Source of the DNA: Simmondsia chinensis | Lineage: Eukaryota; Streptophyta; Magnoliopsida; Caryophyllales; Simmondsiaceae | Assembly (NCBI GenBank): GCA_018398585.1 | Contig: JAGTTD010000011.1 | Span: forward strand, 11,761,846 to 11,825,845 | Reading direction: 5' to 3' | Length of the DNA: 64,000 bases | Shown here: positions 29,825 through 40,671 of the stretch, one piece after another | Layout of the letters: the number at the start of each line of letters is the position of its first letter | How positions within the stretch are numbered: position 1 is the first letter of the stretch | Notes under the pieces: generated by a model | Databases searched by the model: none | Told to the model about the DNA's origin: nothing | The model's input: only the letters and a program-made list of their open reading frames with translations | Translations under genes and position numbers: made by a program

Positions 29825-30682
29825 AGCAGCGATTTAATCAATTGCAGGAGCAACTTAACAAACATGCTGGAGTTGAAAATTTGCATTCAGTACCATAGCT
29901 AGAGGTCATTTCTGCACCTAATACTGCTGGTGTTTTGAGCACACCTAATGTACCGCCACAAGTTAGGACTCAAGAGCAAGTTGCACCTAGGCAAGTTGGA
30001 GAATAATAAGGGATTGTGGCTGCAGTGAGGAATTCGGGTTTTCGAAGACCGCATGCGGAGCTAGATGCTTTCAATGGTACTCAACCTCAGTCTTAGTCTT
30101 GAAGATGTGAACGATTCGTTAGGTTCTATGCTACTCTTGAGACAGAAAAAGTTGAGTTGGCTACAATCAATTTGCAAGGAGACCAAGAAGAGTGGTATCA
30201 TGGTTCAATCCTTAGCAATCCAACCCTTACATGGCAAGAATTTGTGAATGAATAATATGAAAGATACAGGGATGAAGATCCAGGGGATGTAATGGACAAT
30301 TTCAACAACTTAACTCAAGAGGGCAGTGTAAAAGAGACATGACTAGGTTGGAAAATTTGAAGGCAAGGATGATGTCCATTCATTCAGGAGCAAGTGAGGC
30401 TTTTTATGTCTCGAGCTTCATTAGTGGCCTCCATCCCAAGATTAAGAACTTAGTTAAGGCCCTCAATTCATCAACCTTGTCAAGAGCCTATTCCAAAGCT
30501 CGATTGTATGAATCCACAAAGCTCCCTAGTGTTGATATTGCTCCTTTGCCACGAGGTGCAAATGGTGGAACCAAGGCTTTGAGCTTAGAAGAAAAGAGGG
30601 CACAAAAGCTATGTTTTAAGTGCAATCAGCGATACTACTTTGGTCACAAATGCAATACACATCAGCTCATGTTTCTAACTTG
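29825..30682 (+). pseudogene. Element E gag, main and C-terminal piece
   Basis: Continues the gag cut at 20187. Blocks: QEQLNKHAG, ELDAFNGTQPQS, ATINLQGDQEEWYHGS, LTWQEFVNE, then after shifts MTRLENLKARM, AFYVSSFISGLHPKIKNLVK and the knuckle CFKCNQRYYFGHKC near 30615, ending LMFLT and a stop at 30680. Closely similar to gag of G and B but an independent copy. Stops and a frameshift near 30340 make it inactive. Confidence 0.87.
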
Positions 30683-30980
30683 AAATGAAGCCGAAAAGGG
30701 CGTGAGGCAGGATTGTTCTCAATGTTTTGCAGCAATGGATGGTGTGCAAGATCTGGAGGCTATAGGATGTGGATAAATGTGCTCAGAATAAGAACCGAAG
30801 GAGCAGCTGGCACTAGCAACTCCCTTCCAGTGCATTTTTGAAGTTTCTGCTGCAATTCCAGTGCAATTTTGAAAGTTCCAGCTGCTACAAAATTAGTAGC
30901 TTTCTATCAATGAAGCTTTTTTCATGTCAATGCTCTCTTATACGATTTTTGAGGACAAGATTCTTTAAAGGGGGGAGTAT
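30683..30980 (+). other. Element E 3' untranslated tail and polypurine tract
   Basis: No protease or RT follows gag. The tail contains TTCCAGTGCA.TTTTGAA twice and the shared block TTTTTGAGGACAAGATTCTTTAAAGGGGGGAGTA. Confidence 0.75.
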
Positions 30981-31344
30981 TGTTATGATTCTAGGATATG
31001 TGTTTAGTTCTAATAAAGCTATAATGGTAATATATCAATTTAGTAACTCAGTAATGCGTTTAGCAATGCATTTAGTAAAGGGAGTTAGGAGTGCATTTGA
31101 TTGTGGTGTTTTGGAGGGAAGGGCAGTTACTATTTGTCCCTTGTTCTAAGCCAGTATAAATAAGAGTAGTCTCACTTGTAAACACTATGATGATTGATAA
31201 TGAAAGTCTATCTCCCCTCTTTGATCTAGATTCTCTCTAGATATTCTTCTACTTTTCATCTCTTTCACTTCTCTTCTTATCTTAACTCTTTTTTATCCAA
31301 TCTATCCCTAACTTATGAACCTAGATCAATCTAGATTCATAACA
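30981..31344 (+). repeat. Element E 3' LTR (364 bp)
   Basis: Ends TATGAACCTAGAT-ca-ATCTAGATTCATA (31314-31341) plus ACA. The right TSD copy GATTC is at 31345-31349. Confidence 0.92.
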
Positions 31345-31935
31345 GATTCACCCTCACCTATGGGTCTCCAAGGAGTAGTATCATCTGTTGCAGATGTCTC
31401 TGATTTGTTAGAGCAACAAAGACAACTCATGCTTCAGCTTAAGGACCACTTGCAGCTTGCTCAATCCCGAATGAAATTCTTTGCAGATAAATATCGAATT
31501 GATAAGTCTTTTGCTATAGGTGACCAAGTTTATTTGAAGTGGCAGCCATATAGACAATCTTTTGTTGTAGTTCACAAGAATGTCAAGCTTGGAGCATGTT
31601 ATTTTAGGCCTTACAAGATCTTACAGCGTGTGGGAGCAGTGGCATAAAAGTTGGAGCTACCACCAGGTTGTGCTATACATCCTGTTTTCCATGTATCACT
31701 CTTAAAGAAGTAGGTGAAGGAAGGATCTTGTAGCTACCTCACACCACCAGCAACCGCCAGTAATGGTAGGCTCTTACAGGCTCCTTTGGCGATGTTAGGT
31801 ACCGGATCAAGTTCTACTACTTCTCAGCACAAGGTTAAAGCTTTGGTTCAATGGGAAAATTTGGATGATTAGCATACAACTTGGGAGGAACTGCATTTCC
31901 TTCCCAGTCAATTTCCTCACTTCCGTTCTTGAGGT
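31345..31935 (+). pseudogene. Gypsy G integrase C-terminus and chromodomain-like tail
   Basis: Continues the integrase after E. Blocks: LLEQQRQLMLQLKDHLQLAQ, RMKFFADKYRIDKSFAIGDQ, VYLKWQPYRQSF, then a stop near 31645, HPVFHVSLLKK, and a tail KALVQWENLDD.HTTWEELHF then PSQFPHF. The VQW-N-L...TWE-L...FPxF pattern is the chromodomain-like C-terminus of plant chromoviruses, thought to guide insertion to modified chromatin. Stops break it. Confidence 0.85.
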
Positions 31936-31961
31936 CAAGAATGTTCTCAAGGGGAGGGGAT

Positions 31962-32272
31962 TGTTATGATCATTAGCTATAGCTTCTTGGAATACCAGTT
32001 AACGTGTTGTTAATCCATTTGAATGTTTGCTTTGGCGGGAAAGTTGGTTAAGCTTAGTCAAGTTAGTCTTGTTTGGCGGCTAATGTAATAAGTCGGTAGT
32101 TAGCATTGTCTTAGTTCATTGGATCTATCTTGTTATAAATAGTGAGATCTATCATGTAATAGATCATTGATGAATGATAATTGATTCCCAATTCTTTCTC
32201 AACCCTAAATCTCTCTACCTTTCTCATCTCTTTCTTCAATTTCTCTTCTCAACTCTTCTCTAATTCTTCTAA
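31962..32272 (+). repeat. Gypsy G 3' LTR, piece 1
   Basis: TGTTATGATCATTAG..., preceded by the polypurine tract AAGGGGAGGGGA (31949-31960). Cut at 32272 by element K. Confidence 0.9.
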
Positions 32273-33881
32273 TGCTTAACTTGGTGTATGCTTAGCAAGT
32301 GCATCGTATCAAGTAATAAAGTAGTAAGTAGAGTATCGTTCCCACGAGGATTGTTATTGAGCGAGTACCAAAATTAGTAACTTTAATACTATTTGAAAGA
32401 CTGAAAATTGAGGTTTTTGATATGAAATAAAATAAAATAAAAGGAAAAAGAAGTTGTTTACTGCATTTTATCTAAAGTATGCTGATATTTTTGTTGGGTT
32501 TTATCAATTAATAAGCTTTAATACTATTTGAAAGGCCTATCTATTCTCGATATACATGTTGTTGTTACATGTTGATCGTCGAAAACCCTAATTTACTAAA
32601 TATTCTCTCTCATGCAACATTTAGCATACTCTTTTACATATTAATCCATCACTCTCGTGCATGAATTCAAATAAGAAAAAAGTTTTAATGATCTATGATT
32701 TTGACTTAAGACCACACAAATCACGTTAATCTCTCTCGAGCATTCGCTCAATTTATGGTGTTTATCACCTTAGCAATCATCATAAATCTCCTCTTGGTCT
32801 CATTACGAATTACTATAGGCTTTAAATGGCGGCTAAGAATTTATAACTCATGAAGAGCAATGATAAACACTTCAATAGTGCAATAACAACACATTGAATA
32901 TGTTGAATTAGAATAGAGCGTATATTACAACTTAGGCTACATCGTAGCGTTGGAATTAAAAAATTAGTTCCTTGTTGACATAGTATAAAGCAAAACAAAG
33001 ACAAAATCCATGAACTTCAAGAAGAAAAGGTCAGAACAAACATAAAAATGCAAAATTACAAACCAAACTTTCCTTCCTTTCTTCTTCTTTCCCCCTCGGT
33101 TTTTCTAAGCTATTTCTCTACTTTGTATTTTATTTTTCTGGTTTGAGGGATGCTAAAACACTTCCACAATCTCCCTATTTATAGTACATGAGGTTGAAAT
33201 TTCTTTAAAAAAAAAAATAGCAAGCTTAAAGCTCATTGCACCAAAGTCCGCTGTTTGCTGCCCATTTCTGCAAAATTGAACAAGTTGCTGATTTTTTCAG
33301 TTTTTTCTTCCTTTGTACCACCCAAAATCAGTCTTAACATCAACTTAAACATGTTATTGAAGTGTACAAGAGGTTCTTTCACTTGATTTGTCTATTTTGC
33401 CACCCAAATTTGCAAGTTGAAGTGAATTGTGAAAGCTGGTTTTTCATTCTCTGCATTTTTGCTGTTCTTGCTTTTTTCTTCAGATTTTTGAGCTTCTCAC
33501 CACCTAAATTCAGAGTTTTACATCAACCAGGACATGTTAATGTATTTTTTAATCCATCCTTCCACTTGATTTGTTTATTTTGCCACCCCTTTTTGCAAGT
33601 TGAAATGAATTGTGCATGAACATTTTGTGGTCATGCTTTAGCCATGTGTTTTGATGTGTTTTGCCAACTTTTTTGCTTTTGTTTGATGTATCTTGCATTC
33701 ACTTTTTGATTTTGATGATAAAACCTGGCAAGATTTAGCAACAAAATAAGTGTTTTTGCAAGAAAATGGCAATATAAGTAAGAAATAGCAAAATCGAGCA
33801 AAAGCGATAAAAGTTTGACGTAAAATGGTTGAAAATGAATCAAAATGATATAAATAATTATATACTAAATTAGACTTATCA
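32273..33881 (-). repeat. Element K 3' LTR (1609 bp)
   Basis: Closely similar to 36781-38378 over its whole length, including CTATTTATAG (minus-strand TATA region near 33175) and a repeated TTGCCACCC..TTTGCAAGTTGAA motif seen near 33400 and 33585. Confidence 0.9.
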
Positions 33882-35500
33882 AAATACCCACAAACTTAAA
33901 TCTTACTCGTCCTTGAGCAAGGCTAGACATTGAAGCATAGGATCTCATACTTTTTGAGAATTCTTTCCACAATTTGAAGCAAGTGCACTCTTATTAGAAA
34001 AAAATGACCGAGGCTCAAAGTTTAAAGTTCTAAAGCCAAAACCATCTTTTCTAAAGAAAAATCTGTCAATTACCTAGGTAATTGAATTCAAAAGCTAAGC
34101 AAATTAAGTTTATATGTTTTTTCTAATCTCAAGACATTCAAATCGAATAGATGACAAAAATCATACCACTTATAACAAGACTTATTAAGTATGCCTAAAA
34201 TTAAATTATTCACAAAAAGTGTTTTAGTTTTTTTTTTTTCTGAGGAATTTATTTTCTCAAGTCAATCTCGGCTCATGAGTATATATTCAGTGAGAATCAA
34301 GCTCCGACTCCTGGGCGATGACCCTTAAGTAAGAGAAGCCACCATTGAGACACCCCCAATATTACCGTGTGAGTAGATCTTCATCTAGAATCAAGCTCCG
34401 ACTCCTGGGTGATGACCCATAAGTAAGAGAAGCCACCACAGAGATGCCTTCATTATGACTTCCCAAGTATTTCTTCAGTGAGAATCAAGCTCCGACTCCT
34501 ACGCAATGACCCATAAGTAAGAGAAGTCACCACTAAGACGTCCTTTTAATGGGTAGCACATACCTTAAAATTGTTTATGTGGGAAAGTGGTGCTAGAGAT
34601 GCTTTCCTCTTTTTTTTTTTGTTTATTTATTTAGATTTAGGCATAACTCTTCAAAGTCTATTATGTAAATCATAATCTTAATGTAATCTTAATGCAATCC
34701 ATTCAAATTTGAGCATCTTTTAATCAGAAAGAGAAGTAAAACAACCATGCTAACTAGTGAACTCAAATACCATGGTTTTATCAAAATAGTGCCTTAGATT
34801 AGATCTTATTTTGCAATTAGAGCACAAAAATAACTGATTATCAGGTTGTTCAAATCTAATTAAAGTAAACAAGCTAAATAGAGTAGAAAATTGCCTAAAA
34901 AGTATGATGATAAGTTCTCTCTGTTTTTTTTTTTTTATGGTTTTAAATTAAACTTGGAAAGACAAATGATGTAAACAAAAGAAAATAGAAAGTCTTTTTG
35001 TTGGCCGACACTATCTATATCCCCATACAAAAGGTTCGAACTCTGGGAGGCACTAAAGTCGACTCTAAAACATAAAACAGGAAAACTTTTTCGAAAAATT
35101 TTGTTCAAAATTTCAAAAATTGTCTCTCCCACCCCCAAACTTAGAGTTAACATTTATCTCAATATTAAAAGAAATATAAGGAATGAAATAGTAGGTGAGA
35201 GATACTTTCCAAGTTTGAGGTTTGCTTATTTGACATCATATTATCCCCAAAGTTGTTTTAAAGTACCTGTTTGAACAAAATGAACAGAAATATGAGAAAA
35301 TAAAATAAAAAAGGAAACTAAAATAAAAAAAAGTAAAGATAAGAACACTTGGGTTGCCTCCCAAGAAGCGCTTAAGTTATAGTGGTTAGCTTGACTTTTT
35401 GATGATGTTTTATCCTGTGTCTTGAAGGAGAATGGAGTTTTCTCCATCCACCCTTAATGACCATTTTCTTTCGTGGATCTTATTTTTCCCCTTCTTTATA
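33882..35500 (-). other. Element K 3' untranslated region with 95-bp tandem repeats
   Basis: No domain found. Three tandem units (AGAATCAAGCTCCGACTCCT cores near 34295, 34388, 34484; spacing ~94-96 bp) lie at 34262-34560. Near 35345 the minus strand reads CTTGGGAGGCAACCCAAG, a block also present in L (56405) and M (62955). ATCTCTCCCACCCCCAAACTTA near 35125 recurs in L. Confidence 0.7.
34262..34560 (-). repeat. ~95-bp tandem repeat, 3 units, in element K
   Basis: Each unit: CAGTGAGAATCAAGCTCCGACTCCTGGGCGATGACCC(A/T)TAAGTAAGAGAAGCCACCA.. (shown in pieces; longest shared run near 34295). Related single or partial units occur in L (53885-53985) and M (63795-64000). Confidence 0.88.
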
Positions 35501-36240
35501 TGACCACCTCCACCTTCTCTAACGATGGGATCCTTGAGCTTGATGTGCCACAAGTTGAATTTCTTTTATCGATCTTTTCTGCATTTTTTCACTGAGTCAT
35601 CCTTGGCTCCGAAAGCCTCTTACTTCGTTAGACAAGCTTGGCACTCTATTTCGATAATTGGTGGTGGTGGGTTGGTCAAGATAGGTTTGGTCATTGGTGG
35701 AAATGGGTCAATCGAGGGGGTTATGTCACATTGAGGTGGATCTTCTAAGGTGTTCTCATCCCTCAATGTTATGGTGTTAGATTGTTCCCCTGGGTCGGTG
35801 ATGGTATTGCTAGGCAAGGAATCATTGGACCTCTCAAAAAGTTCCTCTAATAAAGTCCCTACTTGAGTTTCTAAATTTTGGATGGATGCTTCTTGATTTC
35901 GGATGGAAGCTTCTTGATTTCGAAAGCTAGCCCCGGTTTCTTGAGTAAAAAGTGTCCATTCATGCATGGACTCCCTAAACATCTCTTCTTAGTCATATTT
36001 CTTTTCTTGATGTGGATGAATGGGTGGCCAAGGTGCTTCATGATGGTTCCACGAAAAATTAGAAGGGTTCATCCATCCTTGAATGTAGGTGCTAGAGTAA
36101 GGGTTGTATTGGGTTTGGTTAAAATTTGACCTGTACTTATATTGTTCAAAGCCCAATGAGGAAAAACTATTGCCCACTTGACACTCCATATTAGCATGGT
36201 TACCTACACAAAATTCACATCTATGAGTTGTTTTTCAACT
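35501..36240 (-). pseudogene. Element K gag C-terminal remnant
   Basis: Minus-strand reading: zinc knuckle CEFCVGNHANMECQ (about 36175-36225), then GNSFSSLGFEQYKYRSNF, SSTYIQGWMNPSNFSWNHHE (open at 35989-36189), and a helix with repeated RNQEASI then LETQVGTLLEELFERSND and SNTITLRDENT (open at 35620-35982). This order is that of Athila gag. The block passes straight into the 3' untranslated region, so protease and pol are missing. Confidence 0.85.
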
Positions 36241-36753
36241 AGTGAGAGTTGAGTAGATAATGCATTAATTTCACAAATGCTCAATTATCTTTTTAGTACA
36301 GCTTGATATTGAGGTCTCATAAAATTGTAGTCACTTTTAGTTCTCTTTTTTTTTCACAATATACAAAAAAATGAATAAATAAATAAATAAACTTAAAAGT
36401 TAGAGAAAATTATAATTAGTGAAAAAGCTTAAAAATAATACAATATTTGAAAACCAAATTAAAATTAAGAAAACACAATTTTTAAAAACTTAAAGATAAC
36501 AAACTTAACTTTGAAAAACTTATATAGGTGAATTAAAAGTTAAAATTCATCAGAAAACTTAAAAATACAACAACATAAAACAAAAGTTAAGAAAAACCAA
36601 ATTTTTTTTTTTTAAAAAGAATTTGTTTTACAAATGAATTAAATGAATGAAAGGACATTTATTTTTCAAACTTAAAACAAAATTTACAAATTTTTAACAA
36701 TTTCAAATTAGTACTAAAACTAGGTGGTATCAATATAAATCGAATAAAAACAA
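36241..36753 (-). other. Element K leader
   Basis: AT-rich stretch with poly-A/T runs, between gag and the PBS. The N-terminal half of gag is not recognisable here. No other feature seen. Confidence 0.5.
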
Positions 36754-36771
36754 TCCCCGGCAATGGCGCCA
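36754..36771 (-). other. PBS of element K (tRNA-Asp type)
   Basis: Minus strand TGGCGCCATTGCCGGGGA. The family consensus has CGTT in the middle; here CATT. Confidence 0.88.
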
Positions 36772-36780
36772 AAAACTTGA

Positions 36781-38378
36781 TGCTTAACTTGGTGTATGCT
36801 TAGCAAATGCACTAAGTCGTATCAAGTAATTCAGAGTGAGTAAAGTATTGTTCCCACGAGGATTGTTACTGAGCGAGTACCGAAATTAGTAGTTCTAGTA
36901 CTATTTGAAAGACCAAAAATTGAGGTTTTTGATATGAACTAAAATAAAAGGAAACAAAAATTGTTTACTTATTTTTGTTGTTGGGTTTTATCAATTAAGA
37001 AGGTCCAAGGCATCCGATTTCACCTAATTGAATTAATACGCCTTTCTATTCTCGATATTCTTGTTGTTATTACGTGTTGATGGTCGAAAAATCTAATTTA
37101 CTGAATATTCTCTCTCTAGTAACATTTAGCATACTCCTTTACATATTAATCTATCACTCTCGTGCATGAATTTAAATAAGAAAAGAGTTTTAAAGATCTA
37201 TGATTTTCACTTAAGACCACACAAATCGCATTAATCTCTCTCGAACATTCGCTCAATTTATGGTGTTTATCACCTTAGCATTCATCACAAATCTCCTCTC
37301 AGTCTCATTATAAATTATTATAGGCTTTAAATGGTGGCCAAGCATTTAAAACTTGTGAAGAATAATGATAAACACTTCAACAGTGCAATAACAACACATT
37401 GAATATGTTGAATTCGAATAGAGCGTATATTATAACTTAGGTTACATCGCAGCCTTGGAATAGCAAAATTAGTTCATGGTTAACATAATATAAAGTAAAA
37501 CAATGACAAAATCCATGAACTTCAAGAAGAAAAGGTTAGAAAAAACTTAAAAATGCAAAATTACAAACCAAACTTTCCTTCCTTCTTCTTTCCATCGCAG
37601 TTTTTCTAAGCTATTTCTCTACTTTGTATTTGATTTTTATGGTTTGAGGGATGCTAAAGCACTTCCAAAACCTCCCTATTTATAGTAAATGGAGTTGGAA
37701 TTTCTTAAAATAAAAAAAAAATAGCAAGCTTAAAGCTTATTGCACCAGAGTCTGCTGTTTGCCGCCCATTTCTATAGAATTTAAGTTGCTGATTTTTTCA
37801 GTTTTTTCTTCCTTTGCACCACCCAAAATCAGTCTTAACATCAAATTGAACACGTTATTGAAGTATATAAGAGGTTCTTTCACTTGGTTTGTCAATTTTG
37901 CCACCCAAATTTGCTAATTGAAGTGAATTGTGCAAGCTGATTTTTCATTCTCTGCATTTTTGCTGTTCTTGCTGTTGTTCTACAGATTTTTGAGCTTTTC
38001 ACCGCCTAAATTCAGAGTTTGCATCAACTTGGACATGTTAATGTATTGTTTAATCTATCCTTTCACTTGATTTGTTCATTTTGCCACCCCTTTTTGCAAG
38101 TTGAAATGAATTGTGCATGAACTTGTTGTTCTTGCTTTAGCCATGTGTTCTGATGTGTTTTGCCAACTTTTTGCTTTTGTTTGATGTATCTTGCATTCAC
38201 TTTTTGATGTTGATGATAAAACCTAGCAAGATTTTGCAACAAAATAAGTGTTTTGGAAGAAAATGGCAACGTAAGTAAGAAATAGCAAAACCAAGCAAAA
38301 GCGATAAAAGTTTGATGTAAAATGGTTGAAAATGAATCATAATGATATAAATAATTATATACTAAATTAGACTTATCA
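36781..38378 (-). repeat. Element K 5' LTR (1598 bp)
   Basis: Plus-strand ends TGCTTAAC and ACTTATCA. Followed by TCTGCACTATCC, where gypsy G's LTR resumes. Confidence 0.9.
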
Positions 38379-38427
38379 TCTGCACTATCCATAGGTTATG
38401 ATTCAAGATTTATCTTGAATCATAACA
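38379..38427 (+). repeat. Gypsy G 3' LTR, piece 2
   Basis: Last 49 bp: CACTATCCATAGG, then the 12-bp-arm hairpin at 38398-38423 and AACA. TSD copy TTATC at 38428-38432. Confidence 0.9.
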
Positions 38428-39221
38428 TTATCCTTCCAACAGCTTCTCCATTAGTTTCCCACTCGCCCTTAACTGAATAATTCATTTATACTTGAACATA
38501 TTCATAGTATAAATTCCAAATGTAAAACACCTAGAAAAAATTGGGCAAAGTTTCCAAACTATTCAAATACTTACGAATCAACTAAGGGGACATTTGTACG
38601 TCATAAGAGATTGCAGATTCCATATTGAATACCGGATCCTTGTCACACTTCACGCTACTACCCAATGTACGTAGGAATTCTGTCATTTGTTTAGACCTTA
38701 CTTATAGTACACCAAAGTAGCTAAAGCTCCATGCATAAGTCTAGAATACTCTCAGGATTTAGAGTCGTCATTCAAATAGTACAACTTGAATTACTCATCT
38801 CCTATAATAGCCTAGAAACAAGCAACTCATATGGTCTAACTCAGTGTACCAATCTTAATAAACACACCACCATAACACTCTTGGATCACACATGACCAAG
38901 ACGATCTAAAGTGTTAAGTCATGGTCTTAATAGACAAGTAGCCCAAGCTCATCATTGACCACGAGTTTTTCAAATGACATTCCATACCATTTGTTCCAAG
39001 TCTATTTGTGGCTTAATCTAATTATCCATTTAGAACAAACATGTAAAATGTAACCTGAGAAACCATGTCCATCTCATGGACGATACTTAAAAGAAAATCA
39101 CATATAGTATAAATGCTCGCTTGCACAAATTTAACAAGGAAATAACTGGAACTTCAATTTTATTCATTGATAAAATAATATTAACAGAATAAATCTAGAT
39201 TTCAAGATGTTGTTCTTAACA
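38428..39221 (-). repeat. Copia A 5' LTR, piece 2 (U3 end)
   Basis: Resumes the LTR interrupted at 6128 and ends TTCTTAACA (minus-strand start TGTTAAGAAC). It abuts gypsy B gag at 39222. Confidence 0.9.
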
Positions 39222-40640
39222 TATCTTGGGACGTTGTTGATAATTTCAATAAAGTGGCCCAAACCATGACAGTTAAGGACTACATGACCCGCTTTGAGCA
39301 CCAGAAAGTAAGGATGATGGCTATTAATCTAGAGACTATTGAAGCTTATTATGTCTCTAGCTTCATTAGTGGTCTCAAACCCAAGATCAAGGACTTAATT
39401 AAGGCTCTAAATCCTATTAGGAAAAGTGTCATGAAATCCAAATTTATCCTGGATATATTATTTTAATTAATAAATAAGATCGAAGTCCCAGTCGTTTCCA
39501 AGTTAAATTTGTGTAAGCGAGCATTTATACTGCATGTGATTTTCTTTTTGGAAACATCCATGAGATGGGTGTAGTTCTCAGACTATAATTTACATATTTG
39601 TTCTAAGTGGTTTACGAGACTAAGCAACAGAAAGACTTGGAACAAATGATATGGATTGTTGTTTGGCATTCAATTGAAACAAATATTTTTGAGTTTCTAA
39701 ACTTGTTTCAGAATCTAATTGAAAAAAAAAATTTCGTTAAAATTTTTCTTTCCTAGTTTAATATTTTTCGGAGCCCATCCTCCGGGCAGTTCAAGGTTAT
39801 TGCGTAGAAGATCGAGGGGTCTCAATTTTCTTGATATTCTTTATAATTGGAGCAATTCCTGGTATGTTTTTTTTCCTCTTTCTTTTAGTTTCGCTTTTCT
39901 ATTTATTTACAGCATTCATTATTATTCCTGTTTAAGTTTATGTATTAGAGTAAAAGGCCTATAGATATAACATAAGAATTTAGATCTATAGATTTAAATT
40001 ATGAATTTAAATATGTAGATTTAAAATAATTTTAAATCAACCCTAGGTTTGGAATTATGAATTCTAAACCCCTTCGGCTGCGTAAACTTAAAAAAACTAG
40101 GGAGAATTTTTGAAATTTGTCCCAACAACTGGTATTAGGGCAAAGGGTTTATGGAGATAAACCTATTCCCGGGAACTCTCACACTTGAGGTGTCATGAAG
40201 CGTGACTTTCTGACCGAGGGCTTAGGTAGAGAGAAGAGTCTCCTACTCTAAGTGCTCTAATAGGTGCCTACTGTTGTGACCATAGCTGAGAACTGTGAAC
40301 CCAATAGACGGCATCAGAGTTTATTTTTGCAACAAAATTCATGTTTTTCCCTAACAAATCCCCTAACCTTGTCCAAGGCTTACTCTAAGGCGAGGTTGTT
40401 TGAGTCTACTGTTTTAGCTTTACTTGAAGGAGGATATAAGAGCAAAACCGTGCATTCTGTTCCACCCATACAACAGATAAATTTAGGGGCTGCTAAACCT
40501 TTGAGTATGGAAGAAAAGAAGTCTTAAAGACTGTGTTATAATTTCAATCGGAGGTACTTCTTTAGGCACAAATGTAATCCTAAATTGCTTATGATACTCA
40601 CTGGAACTGTGGCTGAAGAGGAGCTAGAAAGGTTAGATGT
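39222..40640 (+). pseudogene. Gypsy B gag remnant (interrupted by solo LTR S)
   Basis: WDVVDNFNKVAQTM, KDYMTRFEHQKVRMMAIN and IEAYYVSSFISGLKPKIKDL (open at 39254-39409), interrupted by S, then LTLSKAYSKARLFEST (40366 on), EEKKS, and a knuckle reading CYNFNRRYFFRHKC in which the second cysteine is F. The TSD AATCC marks both sides of S. The C-terminal part is acidic (EELERLDVES) and stopped once near 40661. Confidence 0.87.
39415..40356 (+). repeat. Solo copia LTR S, internally deleted
   Basis: LTR of the A/F/H family, TATTAGGAAA...CCCTAACA, with exact TSD AATCC (39410-39414 and 40357-40361) and no internal region. Against the F LTR it lacks a ~1.3 kb middle part: at about 39665 it passes from GGATTGTTGTTTG to GCATTCAATTGAA. 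The lost part includes the TATA box. The fossil PBS-like site CTGGTATTAGGG is at 40128-40139. Confidence 0.93.
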
Positions 40641-40671
40641 TGAATCAGGCTCTAGTGGGTAGAATGAGGAG

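Larger units (their letters stand above)
18973..31344 (+). mobile_element. Element E, gag-only LTR retrotransposon (TR-GAG-like)
   Basis: LTRs 18973-19303 and 30981-31344 (TGTTATGATTC...TTCATAACA), PBS 19306-19317, one gag gene, polypurine tract AAGGGGGGAGTA at 30969-30980. After removing the nested copia H, about 2.7 kb remains, with no protease, RT or integrase between gag and the 3' LTR. TSD GATCC/GATTC (one change). It matches the known class of terminal-repeat elements with only GAG, which rely on an autonomous partner. Confidence 0.9.
32273..38378 (-). mobile_element. Athila-like element K, minus strand, pol deleted
   Basis: LTRs 32273-33881 and 36781-38378 (on the plus strand TGCTTAAC...ACTTATCA). 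The PBS at 36754-36771 reads TGGCGCCATTGCCGGGGA on the minus strand, the tRNA-Asp type typical of Athila/Tat gypsy elements. Only gag remnants lie between; protease, RT and integrase are absent. Inserted in the 3' LTR of gypsy G; flanks TCTAA/TCTGC are a poor TSD match. About 6.1 kb. Confidence 0.88.
6129..38427 (+). mobile_element. Gypsy element G, chromovirus type, host of F, E and K
   Basis: LTRs at 6129-6480 and 31962-32272 plus 38379-38427 (TGTTATGAT...CATAACA). PBS at 6483. Gag, protease, RT, RNase H, integrase and a chromodomain-like tail appear in that order, split by F in RT, by E in the integrase and by K in the 3' LTR. Flanking bases TTATA (6124-6128) and TTATC (38428-38432) are the TSD with one change. 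It lies in the 5' LTR of copia A; joining the two flanks restores that LTR. Without insertions G is roughly 5.6 kb, a normal chromovirus size. Confidence 0.92.
1..39221 (-). mobile_element. Copia element A, minus strand, host of the whole left nest
   Basis: Ty1/copia retrotransposon read right to left: 5' LTR in two pieces (38428-39221 and 4778-6128), PBS at 4764-4775, leader, gag, protease, integrase, reverse transcriptase, RNase H and polypurine tract at 3-15. Its 3' LTR lies just left of the window; bases 1-2 (ca) fit the LTR terminus. Gypsy G (6129-38427) splits the 5' LTR. On the right it abuts the gag of gypsy B, so A was inserted there; the left TSD copy is outside the window. Domain order is complete but every frame is broken. 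Confidence 0.9.

Noticed and set aside
32273..33881. Exact TSD for element K
   Set aside because: Flanks TCTAA and TCTGC match at only three of five bases, so I report the insertion from LTR continuity, not from a TSD.
35525..36129. Plus-strand open frames of 69-83 codons in element K
   Set aside because: They lie antisense to recognisable Athila gag and have no domain.
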